Below, one piece after another: positions 16,805 to 26,464 of a stretch of DNA of 64,000 nt. Below the pieces are notes generated by a model. It was not told where the DNA came from. It did no database searches and worked only from the letters and a program-made list of their open reading frames with translations. Source of the stretch: FEB-22 sp003105195 (GTDB lineage: Bacteria > Pseudomonadota > Alphaproteobacteria > Rhizobiales > Xanthobacteraceae); NCBI GenBank assembly GCA_027493405.1, contig JAOSKV010000002.1, positions 1 through 64,000 of the forward strand. Reading direction: 5' to 3'. Position numbers and translations under genes: made by a program. Position 1 is the first letter of the stretch. The number at the start of each line of letters is the position of its first letter.

Positions 16805-17686
16805 TTGCTCGGCCAGTCTCTGCAACTCTTGTTCGCGGGCGTCGCACAGGGCTGCGTCTACGCGCTGGTCGCGCTCGGCTTCGTGCTGATCTACAAGGCG
16901 ACCGAGACCGTCAATTTCGCCCAGGGCGACATGATGATGCTCGGGGCCTTCTTCGGCCTCACCGCCGCGACGATCCTGGGCTGGCCCTATTGGGCGACCA
17001 TCCTGTTCGCGATCACGGTGATGGCCGTGATCGGCATGGGGCTCGAGCGCGTGGTGCTGCGGCCCGTGCTCGGCTATCCGACCTTCACGGTGGTGATGAT
17101 CACCATCGGCATCGGCTACGTGATCCGCGGAATCGTCACCATGGTGCCGGGCTGGGGCACCGAGACCCACGCGCTGCCGACGCCGTTCGGCAACGGCGTC
17201 GTGCGCATCGGCGGCGCCGTGATCGCGGTGGAGCAGATCGCCGTGATCGGCATGACGGCCGCCCTGGTGGCGGCGCTGTTCCTGTTCTTCCGCTTCGCCA
17301 AGCTGGGCGTGGCCATGCAGGCCACCTCGCAGAACCAGCTCGCCGCCTACTACATGGGCATCCCGGTGCAGCGCGTGAACATGATGATCTGGGGCCTCTC
17401 GGCCGGGGTCGCGGCGTTCGGCGGCATCCTGCTGGCGCCGGTCGCGTTCGTGCATTCCAACATGGGCTTCATCGGCCTCAAGGCCTTCCCGGCGGCGGTG
17501 CTGGGCGGCTTCGGCAGCGTGCCGGGCGCGATCGTCGGCGGGCTGATCATCGGCATCGTCGGGTCCTTCGCGGGGTTCCATCTTGCGGAAGGCTTCCAGG
17601 ACGTCGCCGCCTATGTGGTGGTGCTCGCCGTGCTGCTGGTGCGGCCGTCCGGCATCTTCGGCGAAACCGTGTCCAAGAAGGTCTGA
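16805..17686 (+). CDS. branched-chain-type ABC transporter permease LivH (transporter 1)
   Basis: A 293-residue inner-membrane permease with about eight helices. LivH landmarks are GCVYALVALGFVLIYKATET, VNFAQGDMMMLGAF, QNQLAAYYMGI and AVLGGFGSVPGAIVGG near the coupling loop, ending VRPSGIFGE. The start is a TTG at 16805 with the strong site AGGGGGGAGA before it. It leads the operon livH-livM-livG-livF-acyl-CoA synthetase and binding protein. The linked synthetase suggests a carboxylic acid as cargo instead of an amino acid. Confidence 0.92.
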   Translation: MLGQSLQLLFAGVAQGCVYALVALGFVLIYKATETVNFAQGDMMMLGAFFGLTAATILGWPYWATILFAITVMAVIGMGLERVVLRPVLGYPTFTVVMITIGIGYVIRGIVTMVPGWGTETHALPTPFGNGVVRIGGAVIAVEQIAVIGMTAALVAALFLFFRFAKLGVAMQATSQNQLAAYYMGIPVQRVNMMIWGLSAGVAAFGGILLAPVAFVHSNMGFIGLKAFPAAVLGGFGSVPGAIVGGLIIGIVGSFAGFHLAEGFQDVAAYVVVLAVLLVRPSGIFGETVSKKV

Positions 17687-18760
17687 ATGCGCTTCCTGTT
17701 CAAGACCGACTACGACCAGGACATCCGCCTGTTCCAGCACGGCGGGCAGATGTTCTGGTACGGCCTGCTGGCGGTCGTGCTGATCGCGGCCCCGCTCCTG
17801 GTCAGCGAGTACGTCCTCTCGCAGATGCAGTTCGTCTGCATCTACGCGATCGTCGGCCTGGGGCTGATGCTGCTGGTCGGCTACACCGGCCAGATCTCCC
17901 TGGGTCACGCGGCGTTCCTCGCGGTCGGCGCCTACACGGAAGCGCTGCTGCAGTCGAAGGGCGTGCCCTTCGTGCTCTCGATCTCCTGCGCGGCGCTGTT
18001 CGCGGCCGCGATCGGCGTGATCGTCGGGCTGCCGGCGCTGCGCCTGAAAGGCATCTATCTCGCGATCGCGACGCTCGCCTTCAACGTGATCGTCGAGGAG
18101 ATCATCACGCGCTGGGACGCGGTGACCGGCGGCAGTCGCGGCATGCACCTGAAGGCGGTCCAGCTGTTCGGCTATCCGCTGACCAGCGACGCCAGCTTCT
18201 ACTATCTCTGCCTCGCGCTCACGGCGCTCGCCTGCCTGGCGCTGATCAATATCCTGCGCTCACCCACCGGCCGCGCCTTCGTGGCGATCCGGGATTCGGA
18301 GATCTCGGCGAGCTGCATGGGCGTCAACCTCGCCAAGTACAAGACCATGTCCTTCGCGCTCTCGGCGGCGCTCACCGGAGTCGGCGGGGCGCTCTACGCC
18401 CACAAGGTCGCCTTCATCACGCCGGAGCAGTTCACCCTGCTCACCTCGATCGAGCTCGTCACCATCGTGATCATCGGCGGCATCGGCTCGCTGCACGGCG
18501 CGGTGCTGGGCGCGGCCTTCATCATCGTGCTGCCGCAGCTGATCTCCATGGCCAAGGACTTCCTGCCCGAGGGCGCGCCGGCGGCCGGCGTGCAGTCGGT
18601 GGTGTTCGGCCTGATCCTGATCACCTTCATCATCTTCGAGCCGCTCGGCCTCTACGGCCGCTGGATCAAGATCCGCACCTATTTCCAGGTCTTCCCGTTC
18701 TACCGCCGCGGCACCTTCCAGCGGCAGCGCGCCTATCTCAAGTCGGAGCGGCTGCGATGA
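17687..18760 (+). CDS. branched-chain-type ABC transporter permease LivM (transporter 1)
   Basis: The second permease, 357 residues. It has the LivM signature GLGLMLLVGYTGQISLGHAA, LRLKGIYLAIATLAFN, AIRDSEISASCMGVNLAKYK and IGGIGSLHGAVLGAAF. The C-terminal tail after the last helix (GRWIKIRTYFQVFPFYRRGT) is longer than usual and basic, and stays in the cytoplasm by inference. The ATG follows the livH stop directly. It overlaps livG by 4 bp. Confidence 0.92.
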   Translation: MRFLFKTDYDQDIRLFQHGGQMFWYGLLAVVLIAAPLLVSEYVLSQMQFVCIYAIVGLGLMLLVGYTGQISLGHAAFLAVGAYTEALLQSKGVPFVLSISCAALFAAAIGVIVGLPALRLKGIYLAIATLAFNVIVEEIITRWDAVTGGSRGMHLKAVQLFGYPLTSDASFYYLCLALTALACLALINILRSPTGRAFVAIRDSEISASCMGVNLAKYKTMSFALSAALTGVGGALYAHKVAFITPEQFTLLTSIELVTIVIIGGIGSLHGAVLGAAFIIVLPQLISMAKDFLPEGAPAAGVQSVVFGLILITFIIFEPLGLYGRWIKIRTYFQVFPFYRRGTFQRQRAYLKSERLR

Positions 18761-19517
18761 CGTTCTTCGCGGTCGAGAACCTGGGTGTGCGCTTCGGCGG
18801 CGTGGTCGCGGTGGACGGCGTCAGCTTCGAGGTGAAGCAGGGCGAAGTCTACACGATCATCGGTCCGAACGGCGCCGGCAAGACCACGATCTTCAATCTC
18901 ATCGGCCTGATCTACCGGCCGACCTCGGGGCGGATCAGCTTCGAGGGTCGCGAGCTCGAGGGCGCGCCGCACCACGTCGCCGAGCGCGGCATCGCGCGCA
19001 CCTTCCAGAACATCGAGCTGTTCGAGCACGCGACCGTGCTGCAGAACCTGCTGATCGGGCGCCACCGGCACCGGCGTACCTCGCTCGCCGAGGAGATCCT
19101 GTTCCTGCCGCGGGTGCGCCGGGCCGAGCTCGCCCAGCGCGCCGCGGTCGAGAAGGTGATCGACCTGCTCGAGCTCGCGCACCACCGCGACAGCATGGTG
19201 GCGGGCCTCCCCTACGGCGTGCGCAAGGTGGTGGAGCTCGGCCGCGCGCTCGCCACCGAGCCCCGGCTGATCCTGCTCGACGAGCCGTCCTCGGGGCTCA
19301 ATCCGGAAGAGACCGACGACATGGCGTTCTGGATCGAGGACATGAAGAAGGAGCTCGGCATCACGGTGCTGATGGTCGAGCACGACATGAACCTCGTTTC
19401 GCGCGTCTCCGACCGGGTGCTCGCCCTCAACGAGGGACGGGTGATCGCGGAGGGCACGCCGGCCGAGGTGCAGTCGCACCCGGCGGTGGTCGAGGCCTAT
19501 CTGGGCGGAGACGACTG

Positions 19518-19518
<1 letters not shown>
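18757..19518 (+). CDS. branched-chain-type ABC transporter ATP-binding protein LivG (transporter 1)
   Basis: A 253-residue ATPase with Walker A GPNGAGKTT, ARTFQNIELF (Q-loop region), a signature replaced by LPYGVRKVVELGRALATEP, Walker B LILLDEPSSGL and the switch VEHDMNLV. The normal LivG signature is LSYGQQR-LEIARAL, so LPYGVRKVVELGRAL is a close variant. Start and stop overlap neighbours (ATGA, TGATG), so translation is coupled. Confidence 0.93.
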
Positions 19519-20260
<742 letters not shown>

Positions 20261-20288
<28 letters not shown>

Positions 20289-22105
20289 ACCCGGCCGGCA
20301 CGGACACCGTGCCGAAGATGTTCTGGCACGGCGTGACCACGCGCGCCGACGAGGTGATCCTGCGCCAGAAGGAGCTCGGCGTCTGGCAGAGCGTCACCTG
20401 GCGGGAATTCGGTGAGATCGCGCGCGAGGTCGGCCTCGGCCTGGTCGCGCTCGGCTTCGAACCCGGCGAGACCGCGGCGATCCTCTCCAACACCAACCGC
20501 GAATGGCTCTATGCCGACATGGGCGTGCTGGGCGCGGGCGGCGTCTCCTACGGCATCTATCCGACCGATGCTCCCGGCCAGGTCGAGTATGTCTGCACGG
20601 ATTCGCGCACCGTCTACGTGTTCGTCGAGGACGACGAGCAGCTCGACAAGGTGCTCGAGGTGCGCGGGCGGCTGCCCTTGCTGCGCCGGATCGTCGTGTT
20701 CGACATGGATGGCCTGCGCGATTTCGACGACCCGCAGGTGATCAGCCTGGATGCGCTGCGCGCGCTCGGGCGGGAGCTGCACGCGCGCGAGCCCGGGCTC
20801 TGGGAGCGGCGGCTCGTCCTGCGCAAGCCCGGCGACCTCGCGATGCTGATCTACACCTCCGGCACCACCGGCAGGCCCAAGGGCGCCATGCTCTCGCACG
20901 GCAACGTGATCGCGGCGATCAGCCTCTATCGCGGGATCTTCGGGCAGAAGGGCGGGGACGAGCGCATCTGCTTCCTGCCGCTCTGCCACGTGGCGGAGCG
21001 CGTGGTGGGCGCCTACACGTCGCTGCTCACCGGCACCAAGCTCAACTTCGTCGAGAACCCCGAGACGGTTCCCGAGAACGTGCGCGAGATCGCGCCGACC
21101 GTCTATGGCGCGGTGCCGCGGGTATGGGAGAAGTTCTATTCCTTCGTGCAGATCCGCCTGAAGGAGGCGACGCGGCTGCAGCAGCTCGCCTACGCGGCCG
21201 CGATCGGCATCGGCTCCCGGGTGGCGGCGCGGCGCGAGCGGGGCAGGCCGGTGCCGGCGTGGCTGCGGATCGCCCACCGCATCGCCCGGTTCCTCGTGCT
21301 CGACAATATCCGCCGCATGATCGGGGCGCACCGGGCCCGGCTCCTGATCACGGGCGCCGCGCCGATCTCGCCCGACCTGCTGCGCTGGTACATGGCGCTC
21401 GGCCTGGAGGTCATGGAGGTCTGGGGGCAGACCGAGTCGGGAGGGATCTCGACCGCCAATCCGGTCGGCCGGGCGAAGCCCGGCTCGATCGGCCTGCCGC
21501 TGCCGCACACCGAGGTGAAGCTCTCGCCCGACAACGAGCTCATGGTGAAGAGCCCGTCCGTGTTCATGGGCTATCTCAACATGCCGGACAAGACCGCCGA
21601 GGCGCTGCGCGACGGCTGGCTGCACACCGGCGACGTCGGGCGCATGGACGAGGACGGCTATTTCTACATCACGGACCGTATGAAGGACATCATCATCACG
21701 GCCGGCGGCAAGAACGTCACGCCGTCCGAGATCGAGAACCAGCTCAAGTTCTCGCCCTACATCACGGACGCCGTCGTGATCGGCGACCGGCGGCCGTTCC
21801 TGACCGCGCTGGTCATGATCGACCACGAGAACGTGGAAAAGTTCGCCCAGGACCACGCGATTCCGTTCTCCAACTACACCAGCCTGTGCCGCCGGCCCGA
21901 GATCCAGGAGCTGATCCAGGGAGAGATCGACAAGGTGAACAAGCTGTTCGCCCGCGTCGAGCAGGTGCGCAAGTTCCGGCTGATCGAGCAGAAGCTCACG
22001 GCCGAGGACGAGGAGCTGACCCCGACCATGAAGCTCAAGCGCCAGCTGGTGAACGAGAAGTACCGGGAGCTGATCGAGGGAATGTACGCGAAGGAGGCGG
22101 CGTGA
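20261..22105 (+). CDS. long-chain-type acyl-CoA synthetase (AMP-forming), AtuH-like by position
   Basis: A 614-residue adenylate-forming ligase with the P-loop motif YTSGTTGRPKGAMLSH near residue 200, FLPLCHVAER, VWGQTESGG, GWLHTGDVGRMDEDGYFYIT, DRMKDIIITAGGKNVTPSEI and a C-terminal region TPTMKLKRQLVNEKY typical of the FAA1/long-chain group. It should activate the imported acid to its CoA thioester for the carboxylase and dehydrogenases encoded nearby. The ATG at 20261 follows GAGAGGGGAGCGGCG and lies inside the end of livF. Confidence 0.9.
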
Positions 22106-22114
22106 CGGAGGAAA

Positions 22115-22175
22115 GACGGGGTCATGGATGCCGGCCCTCGCGCTCTGCGCTCGGCCGGGATGACGCAGAGCGCTC
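22115..22175. repeat. dispersed palindromic repeat copy
   Basis: GGTCATGGATGCCGGCC and GGCCGGGATGACGC flank an inverted core, matching the repeat at 3612-3735. It sits between the acyl-CoA synthetase and the binding-protein gene and could separate their mRNA. Confidence 0.7.
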
Positions 22176-22269
22176 GGCGCGCCGCCGTGCTACAAACGAC
22201 GATAATGGCCGTGTGAAGGACGGCCCCGGGGAGGTTCGGATGGTTTCCACGCAAGGGAGGTTGAAGCCC

Positions 22270-23421
22270 ATGAAGCGCATCGCGCTTGCAATGCTCGCAC
22301 TCGCCGCCACGCCGGCCTTGGCCCAGCAGGGCGTATCGGACACCGAGATCGTGATCGGCACCGCGCAGGATCTGTCGGGGCCGGTGGTCTCGCTGTCCAA
22401 GCCGGCGGTGAACGGCATGCGCATGAAGGTCGACGAGGTGAACGCCGCCGGCGGCATCGACGGCCGCAAGCTGCGGCTGGTGGTCGAGGACCACGGCTAC
22501 GATCCCAAGAAGGCCGTGCTGGCGGCCCAGAAGATGGTCCAGCAGGACAAGATCTTCGCGGCGATCGGGTCGATCGGCACGCCGACCGCGCTCGCCGCCA
22601 TGCCGATCTATCTCGACCGCAACGTCGCGCACCTGTTCCCGCTCACGGGCGCGCGCGAGATGTTCGAGCCGCTGCACCGGCTGAAATACTCGTTCGCGGC
22701 GCCCTACTACGACCAGATCCGCGCCGGCATCAAGAAGCTCGTCAAGGACAAGGGCCTGAAGAAGGTCTGCACCATCTACCAGGACGACGATTTCGGCCTC
22801 GAGGTGTCGCAGGGCGGCGAGCACGGCCTGAAGGACATCGGCATGACCTATGCGGAGCGCACCACCTACAAGCGCGGCGCCACCGACTTCTCCTCGCAGG
22901 TCGCCAAGCTGAAGGACGCCGGCTGCGACGGCGTCGTGATGGGCACCATCATCCGCGAGACCATCGGCACGATCGCGACCGCGCGCCGGCTCGGCTGGAA
23001 TCCGGAGTTCATCGGCACCACGGCGAGCTACTCCGACATCATCCACAAGCTGGGCGGGCCGGCAATGAACGGCTTCTACTCGACCTGCACGATCAACTAT
23101 GCCTACGAGGACGATCCGAGCGAGAAGGTGCGCGCCTGGTACGCGAGCTACAAGGAGAAGTTCAAGGAGGACCCGACCGTGTTCTCGGTCTACGGCTACC
23201 AGCTCACCAACCTGTTCGTCGAGGCCGCCAAGAAGGCCGGCAAGAGCCTCAACCCGGACACGCTCGCCAAGGCGCTCGAGACCCTCGAGGTGCCGGGCGA
23301 CCACTTCGGCGGCGATACCCAGAAATTCGGGCCGCAGAAGCACCTCGGCTCCGACCGCGCCAAGCTGTGCCAGATCCAGAACGGCCGCTGGAAAACCGTG
23401 TCGGAGCACCTGACGAACTGA
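22270..23421 (+). CDS. ABC transporter substrate-binding protein, Leu/Ile/Val type (transporter 1)
   Basis: A 383-residue periplasmic binding protein. Residues 1-18 (MKRIALAMLALAATPALA) are a Sec signal peptide ending ALA-Q. The mature part has TEIVIGTAQDLSGPVV, EVNAAGGIDGRKLRLVVEDH and FAAIGSIGTPTALAAMPI, the peripla_BP_6 fold of the HAAT family. The start at 22270 has GGAGG about 10 bp before it. An aromatic-rich C-terminal half (NPEFIGTTASYSD) would shape the ligand pocket, but the ligand cannot be read from sequence. It closes the transporter-synthetase operon. Confidence 0.92.
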   Translation: MKRIALAMLALAATPALAQQGVSDTEIVIGTAQDLSGPVVSLSKPAVNGMRMKVDEVNAAGGIDGRKLRLVVEDHGYDPKKAVLAAQKMVQQDKIFAAIGSIGTPTALAAMPIYLDRNVAHLFPLTGAREMFEPLHRLKYSFAAPYYDQIRAGIKKLVKDKGLKKVCTIYQDDDFGLEVSQGGEHGLKDIGMTYAERTTYKRGATDFSSQVAKLKDAGCDGVVMGTIIRETIGTIATARRLGWNPEFIGTTASYSDIIHKLGGPAMNGFYSTCTINYAYEDDPSEKVRAWYASYKEKFKEDPTVFSVYGYQLTNLFVEAAKKAGKSLNPDTLAKALETLEVPGDHFGGDTQKFGPQKHLGSDRAKLCQIQNGRWKTVSEHLTN

Positions 23422-23496
23422 GCTGATGCAGCATCCCGATTCGCGAACCGTTGTCGCAATGACGCGGCCCAACTTGCGAAGACGAGTGCCACGCGG

Positions 23497-23596
23497 TCCT
23501 CTCCCCCGGTCGCGGGGGAGAGACATGGAGGGGGCGCGGCGAGCATCGAGCGGGCGGCGCCCTCTCCCCAACCCTCCCCCGCAAGCGGGGGAGGGA
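23497..23596. repeat. paired hairpins CTCTCCCCCG / CCCTCCCCCGC-AA-GCGGGGGAGGG
   Basis: Two perfect hairpins lie 50 bp apart, the second with an 11-bp stem at 23572-23595. Same family as 14152-14255. They follow the binding-protein gene and may help end its transcript, though no U-tract is present. Confidence 0.75.
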
Positions 23597-23652
23597 GCAC
23601 GCCGAGGGCGTTGCACGCGGATCTTGCCGCTTCCCGGTCTTTACAGAACACC

Positions 23653-24525
23653 ATGACCCACCGTCCGCCGGCCGAGCACGGCGCGCCCGCCGACGCCGAG
23701 GCGCGGCGCGCGGTGGCGCCGGTGATCTGCTATCCGGTCGACGCGCTCCGGCCGCCCGACCTCGAAGCCTATCGCACGGCGCGCGCAGGCTGGGCGAAGG
23801 TGGCCGAGGTCGTCATCCCTCCGCGCGATGCGCGGTGCTTCGAGGTCGCGGCCGGTCGTTTCTTCCGCATCGTGAGCATCGAGGGGCCGCAGGTCGGCGA
23901 CCTCAACCTGTGGGCGGCCGGGAATCTCGGCGAGCGCTTCTTCTCGGGCAAGACGCGCGCGCTCCACGGCACGCATGTCACCACGGGGCACCGGCTGTGG
24001 TCGTCGCTGCCTTATCTGCGGCCACTCGCGACCATCACCGAGGACACCCTCGACTGGTACGGCTTCGACCGCCATGGCGGCGGCGTGCACGACGTGATCG
24101 GCACGCGCTGCGATCCCTACACGCACCGGCTGCTGTCGGGCGGCACCTATCATCATTGCTGCCACTCGAACCTCACGCGCGCGCTCGCGCGGCACGCGGA
24201 GATGACCCTCGCGGAGGCCGAGCCGCATGTGCACGACGTGCTCAACGTGTTCATGTGCACGGGGTTCACCCGCGATACCGGCCAGTACTTCATGAAGGCG
24301 AGCCCGGTGCGGCCGGGCGATCATCTCGAGCTGTTCGCCGAGATCGACCTCGTCGCCGCGCTCTCGGCCTGCCCGGGCGGCGACTGCAGCAGCGAGCACT
24401 CGAGCGACGAGGCCGCATGCCACCCGCTGGTGGTCGAGATCTACCGGCCCAAGACGCCGCCGGCCGGGTGGACGTCGCCTGCGCCCAACAGCTATGACCG
24501 GACGCACGGATCGGGTTTATCGTAG
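23653..24525 (+). CDS. DUF1989 (urea-carboxylase-associated) family protein
   Basis: A 290-residue protein with VVIPPRDARCFEVAAGRFFR, QVGDLNLWAAGNLGERF, RALHGTHVTTGHRLWSSLPY, RCDPYTHRLLSGG, HHCCHSNLTRAL, DVLNVFMCTGF and CPGGDCSS followed by a late VEIYRP. These Cys/His clusters define DUF1989, found in urea-carboxylase-associated proteins and recently tied to guanidine and carboxyguanidine breakdown in other bacteria. Here no urea carboxylase or allophanate hydrolase gene is near, so its substrate is open. The start is the ATG at 23653. It stands alone between two repeat regions. Confidence 0.85.
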   Translation: MTHRPPAEHGAPADAEARRAVAPVICYPVDALRPPDLEAYRTARAGWAKVAEVVIPPRDARCFEVAAGRFFRIVSIEGPQVGDLNLWAAGNLGERFFSGKTRALHGTHVTTGHRLWSSLPYLRPLATITEDTLDWYGFDRHGGGVHDVIGTRCDPYTHRLLSGGTYHHCCHSNLTRALARHAEMTLAEAEPHVHDVLNVFMCTGFTRDTGQYFMKASPVRPGDHLELFAEIDLVAALSACPGGDCSSEHSSDEAACHPLVVEIYRPKTPPAGWTSPAPNSYDRTHGSGLS

Positions 24526-24839
24526 GGTGCAATAGCCGCATTCAGGTCGGGCAAGCCCGACTGAGTCAGAAAAAATTTCTGAGCGTCATCCCGGCCGAGC
24601 GAAGCGAGAGCCGGGATCCAAATCCCCTGTCTTTCCGCATATCGGCCACTGGGGATATGGATCCCGGCTCGCGCTCGCACCCAGGTCGGCTGTTGCCGAC
24701 CTGGGCATCTATCAATGCCGATCTCGCGCAAGCGCGAGATCGGTGCTCGCTTGGCCGGGATGACGCTCTGAGTCCGGTTTGTGACTCAGTCGTGCAAGCC
24801 CGACCCGGGTGCGCCTATTGCGCCCTACGCAACCAATGC
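24526..24839. repeat. repeat-rich intergenic region
   Basis: Holds a TAGGGTGCAATAG unit (24530), a GTCATCCCGGCCGAGCGAAG ... GGCCGGGATGACGC palindrome (24584-24770), GGTCGGCTGTTGCCGACC inverted repeat (about 24687) and a GGGTGCGCCTATTGCGCCCTA unit (24808). The last two recur at 53505-53636. No gene is seen. It separates two convergent transcripts and may serve as a bidirectional end. Confidence 0.75.
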
Positions 24840-25307
24840 TCACCCCACCATGTAGGCGGCGCTGCCGGTGGCGATCTGCTCCTGCTTGTCGTTGACGAGT
24901 TCCATGTGGGCGACCGCCACGCGGTTGCCCAGGCGTACGACGCGGCCGGTGCCGATGAAATACTCGCCGCGACCGGGGCGCAGGTAGTCGATGCGCAGGT
25001 CGATGGTGCCGATGTTCGGGAAGGTGAAGGCCTTGCCCTCGTCCATGTTCTGCTGGAACAGTGCGAGGTGGATCGCGAAGCCCGCGACCACGTCGAGGGT
25101 CGCCGAGATCACGCCACCATGCAGCACCTTGCGCACCGGATTGCCGATCAGCTCCGGCCGCATGTCGAAGCGCAGGCTCGGCCCCGCCGGATCGAGGGAT
25201 GCGACCTTCAGGCCGAGCACCCGGTTGAACGGCACGATCTCCTCGAACACGTGGCGCAGCTGCTTCTCGAAGGCCTTGATGTCGGGCTTGGGGTCGTGCC
25301 TGGTCAT
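24840..25307 (-). CDS. PaaI-type hotdog thioesterase
   Basis: A 155-residue hotdog-fold protein with LRFDMRPELIGNP, LHGGVISATLDVVAGFAIHL (the HGG-Asp active-site helix), IGTIDLRIDYLRPG and GTGRVVRLGNRVAVAHMELV. The family hydrolyses acyl-CoA thioesters. It is the last gene of the leftward acyl-CoA operon and probably clears dead-end CoA esters. The start ATG at 25307 lies just past the stop of the upstream dehydrogenase gene; an ATG at 25316 is possible. Confidence 0.87.
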   Translation of the reverse strand: MTRHDPKPDIKAFEKQLRHVFEEIVPFNRVLGLKVASLDPAGPSLRFDMRPELIGNPVRKVLHGGVISATLDVVAGFAIHLALFQQNMDEGKAFTFPNIGTIDLRIDYLRPGRGEYFIGTGRVVRLGNRVAVAHMELVNDKQEQIATGSAAYMVG

Positions 25308-25309
25308 GA

Positions 25310-26464
25310 TCACCATCCGAGCTGCTTCGCGGCCAGATCCTTCATGATCTCCTCGGCGCCGCCGCCGATGGTGAACACCTTCACTTCGCGGTAGACGCGC
25401 TCGGCGCGGGTGCCGCGCATGAAGCCGGCCCCGCCGAGGATCTGCACGGCCTCGTCGGCGCAGAGCTGCATGGTGCGTCCCGCGAAGTTCTTGGCCATGG
25501 CGAGCTGGGCGATGTACGGAGCGTGACGCGGGGCCTGTTCGAGCTTCCAGCAGGTATCGTAGACCAGCGCGCGGGCGGCGTGCAGCCGGGTCTGCATGTC
25601 GACGAGCTTGTGGCGGATCGCCTGGTGCTCGGCGAGCCGCTTGCCGAAGGTGCGCCGCTCCTGCGCCCAGGCGAGGGCCTCCTCGAGGCAGGCCTCGGCG
25701 AAGCCGACCGCCGCCGCCGCCATGCCGAGTCGCTCGGCGTTGAAGTTGAGCATGATGGCGCGAAAGCCGGCATTCTCCTCGCCGATCAGATTCGCGACCG
25801 GCACGCGCACGTCCGCGAAGTGCAGCAAGGCGGTGTCCGAGCTCCACCAGCCCATCTTCTTCAACGGCGCGCGCGTGAAGCCGGGCCGGTCTCGCTCGAT
25901 CAGCAGCAGCGACACGCCGGCCGCGCCCTCGCGGCCGGTGCGCACCGCCACCGTGTAGAGATCGGCGCGCATGCCGGAGGTGATGAATGCCTTCTCGCCG
26001 TTCACCACGAAGTCCGCGCCCTCGCGCCGGGCGGCGGTGCGCAGGTTGGCGACATCCGAGCCGCCGCCCGGCTCCGTGATGGCGAGCGCGCTGATCTTCT
26101 CGCCCGCGAGCACGCCCGGGAGCACGCGCGCCTTGAGCTCCTCGCTGCCGACCGCGGCGATCGGCGGCGCGCCGATCTGGTGCGAGAACAGGCCCGCATG
26201 CACGCCCCCGGCGCCGGCGCGCGCGATCTCCTCGGACAGGATCACGTGATGGAACAGGTCGGCCGGCGTGCCGCCATGGGCCTCGGGAAAGCCGAGGCCG
26301 AGCAGCCCGGCCGCGGCCGCCTTGCCATAGAGCTCGCGCGGGAACTCGCCGGCCTCGTCCCACTCCGCCGCATGGGGCATGATCTCGCGCCGGGTGAAAC
26401 GCCGCACGGTCTCGCGGAAGGCCTCGTGCTCGGGCGTGAGCGCGGGATGCGCGGGGATCTCCAT
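25310..26464 (-). CDS. acyl-CoA dehydrogenase (AtuD/citronellyl-CoA-type by context)
   Basis: A 384-residue flavoprotein with FRETVRRFTRREIMPHAAEW, ALAITEPGGGSDVANLRTAA (FAD/substrate motif), GEKAFITSG, RRTFGKRLAEHQAIRHKLVD and QILGGAGFMRGTRAERVYRE near the C-terminus, where the catalytic Glu in many relatives is placed differently. It should put a 2,3 double bond in an acyl-CoA and pass electrons to ETF. Its start overlaps the stop of the carboxylase alpha gene. Confidence 0.92.
   Translation of the reverse strand: MEIPAHPALTPEHEAFRETVRRFTRREIMPHAAEWDEAGEFPRELYGKAAAAGLLGLGFPEAHGGTPADLFHHVILSEEIARAGAGGVHAGLFSHQIGAPPIAAVGSEELKARVLPGVLAGEKISALAITEPGGGSDVANLRTAARREGADFVVNGEKAFITSGMRADLYTVAVRTGREGAAGVSLLLIERDRPGFTRAPLKKMGWWSSDTALLHFADVRVPVANLIGEENAGFRAIMLNFNAERLGMAAAAVGFAEACLEEALAWAQERRTFGKRLAEHQAIRHKLVDMQTRLHAARALVYDTCWKLEQAPRHAPYIAQLAMAKNFAGRTMQLCADEAVQILGGAGFMRGTRAERVYREVKVFTIGGGAEEIMKDLAAKQLGW

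Noticed and set aside
24530..24835. CRISPR array
   Set aside because: Repeats are palindromes of mixed families without regular spacers, and no cas gene is present.
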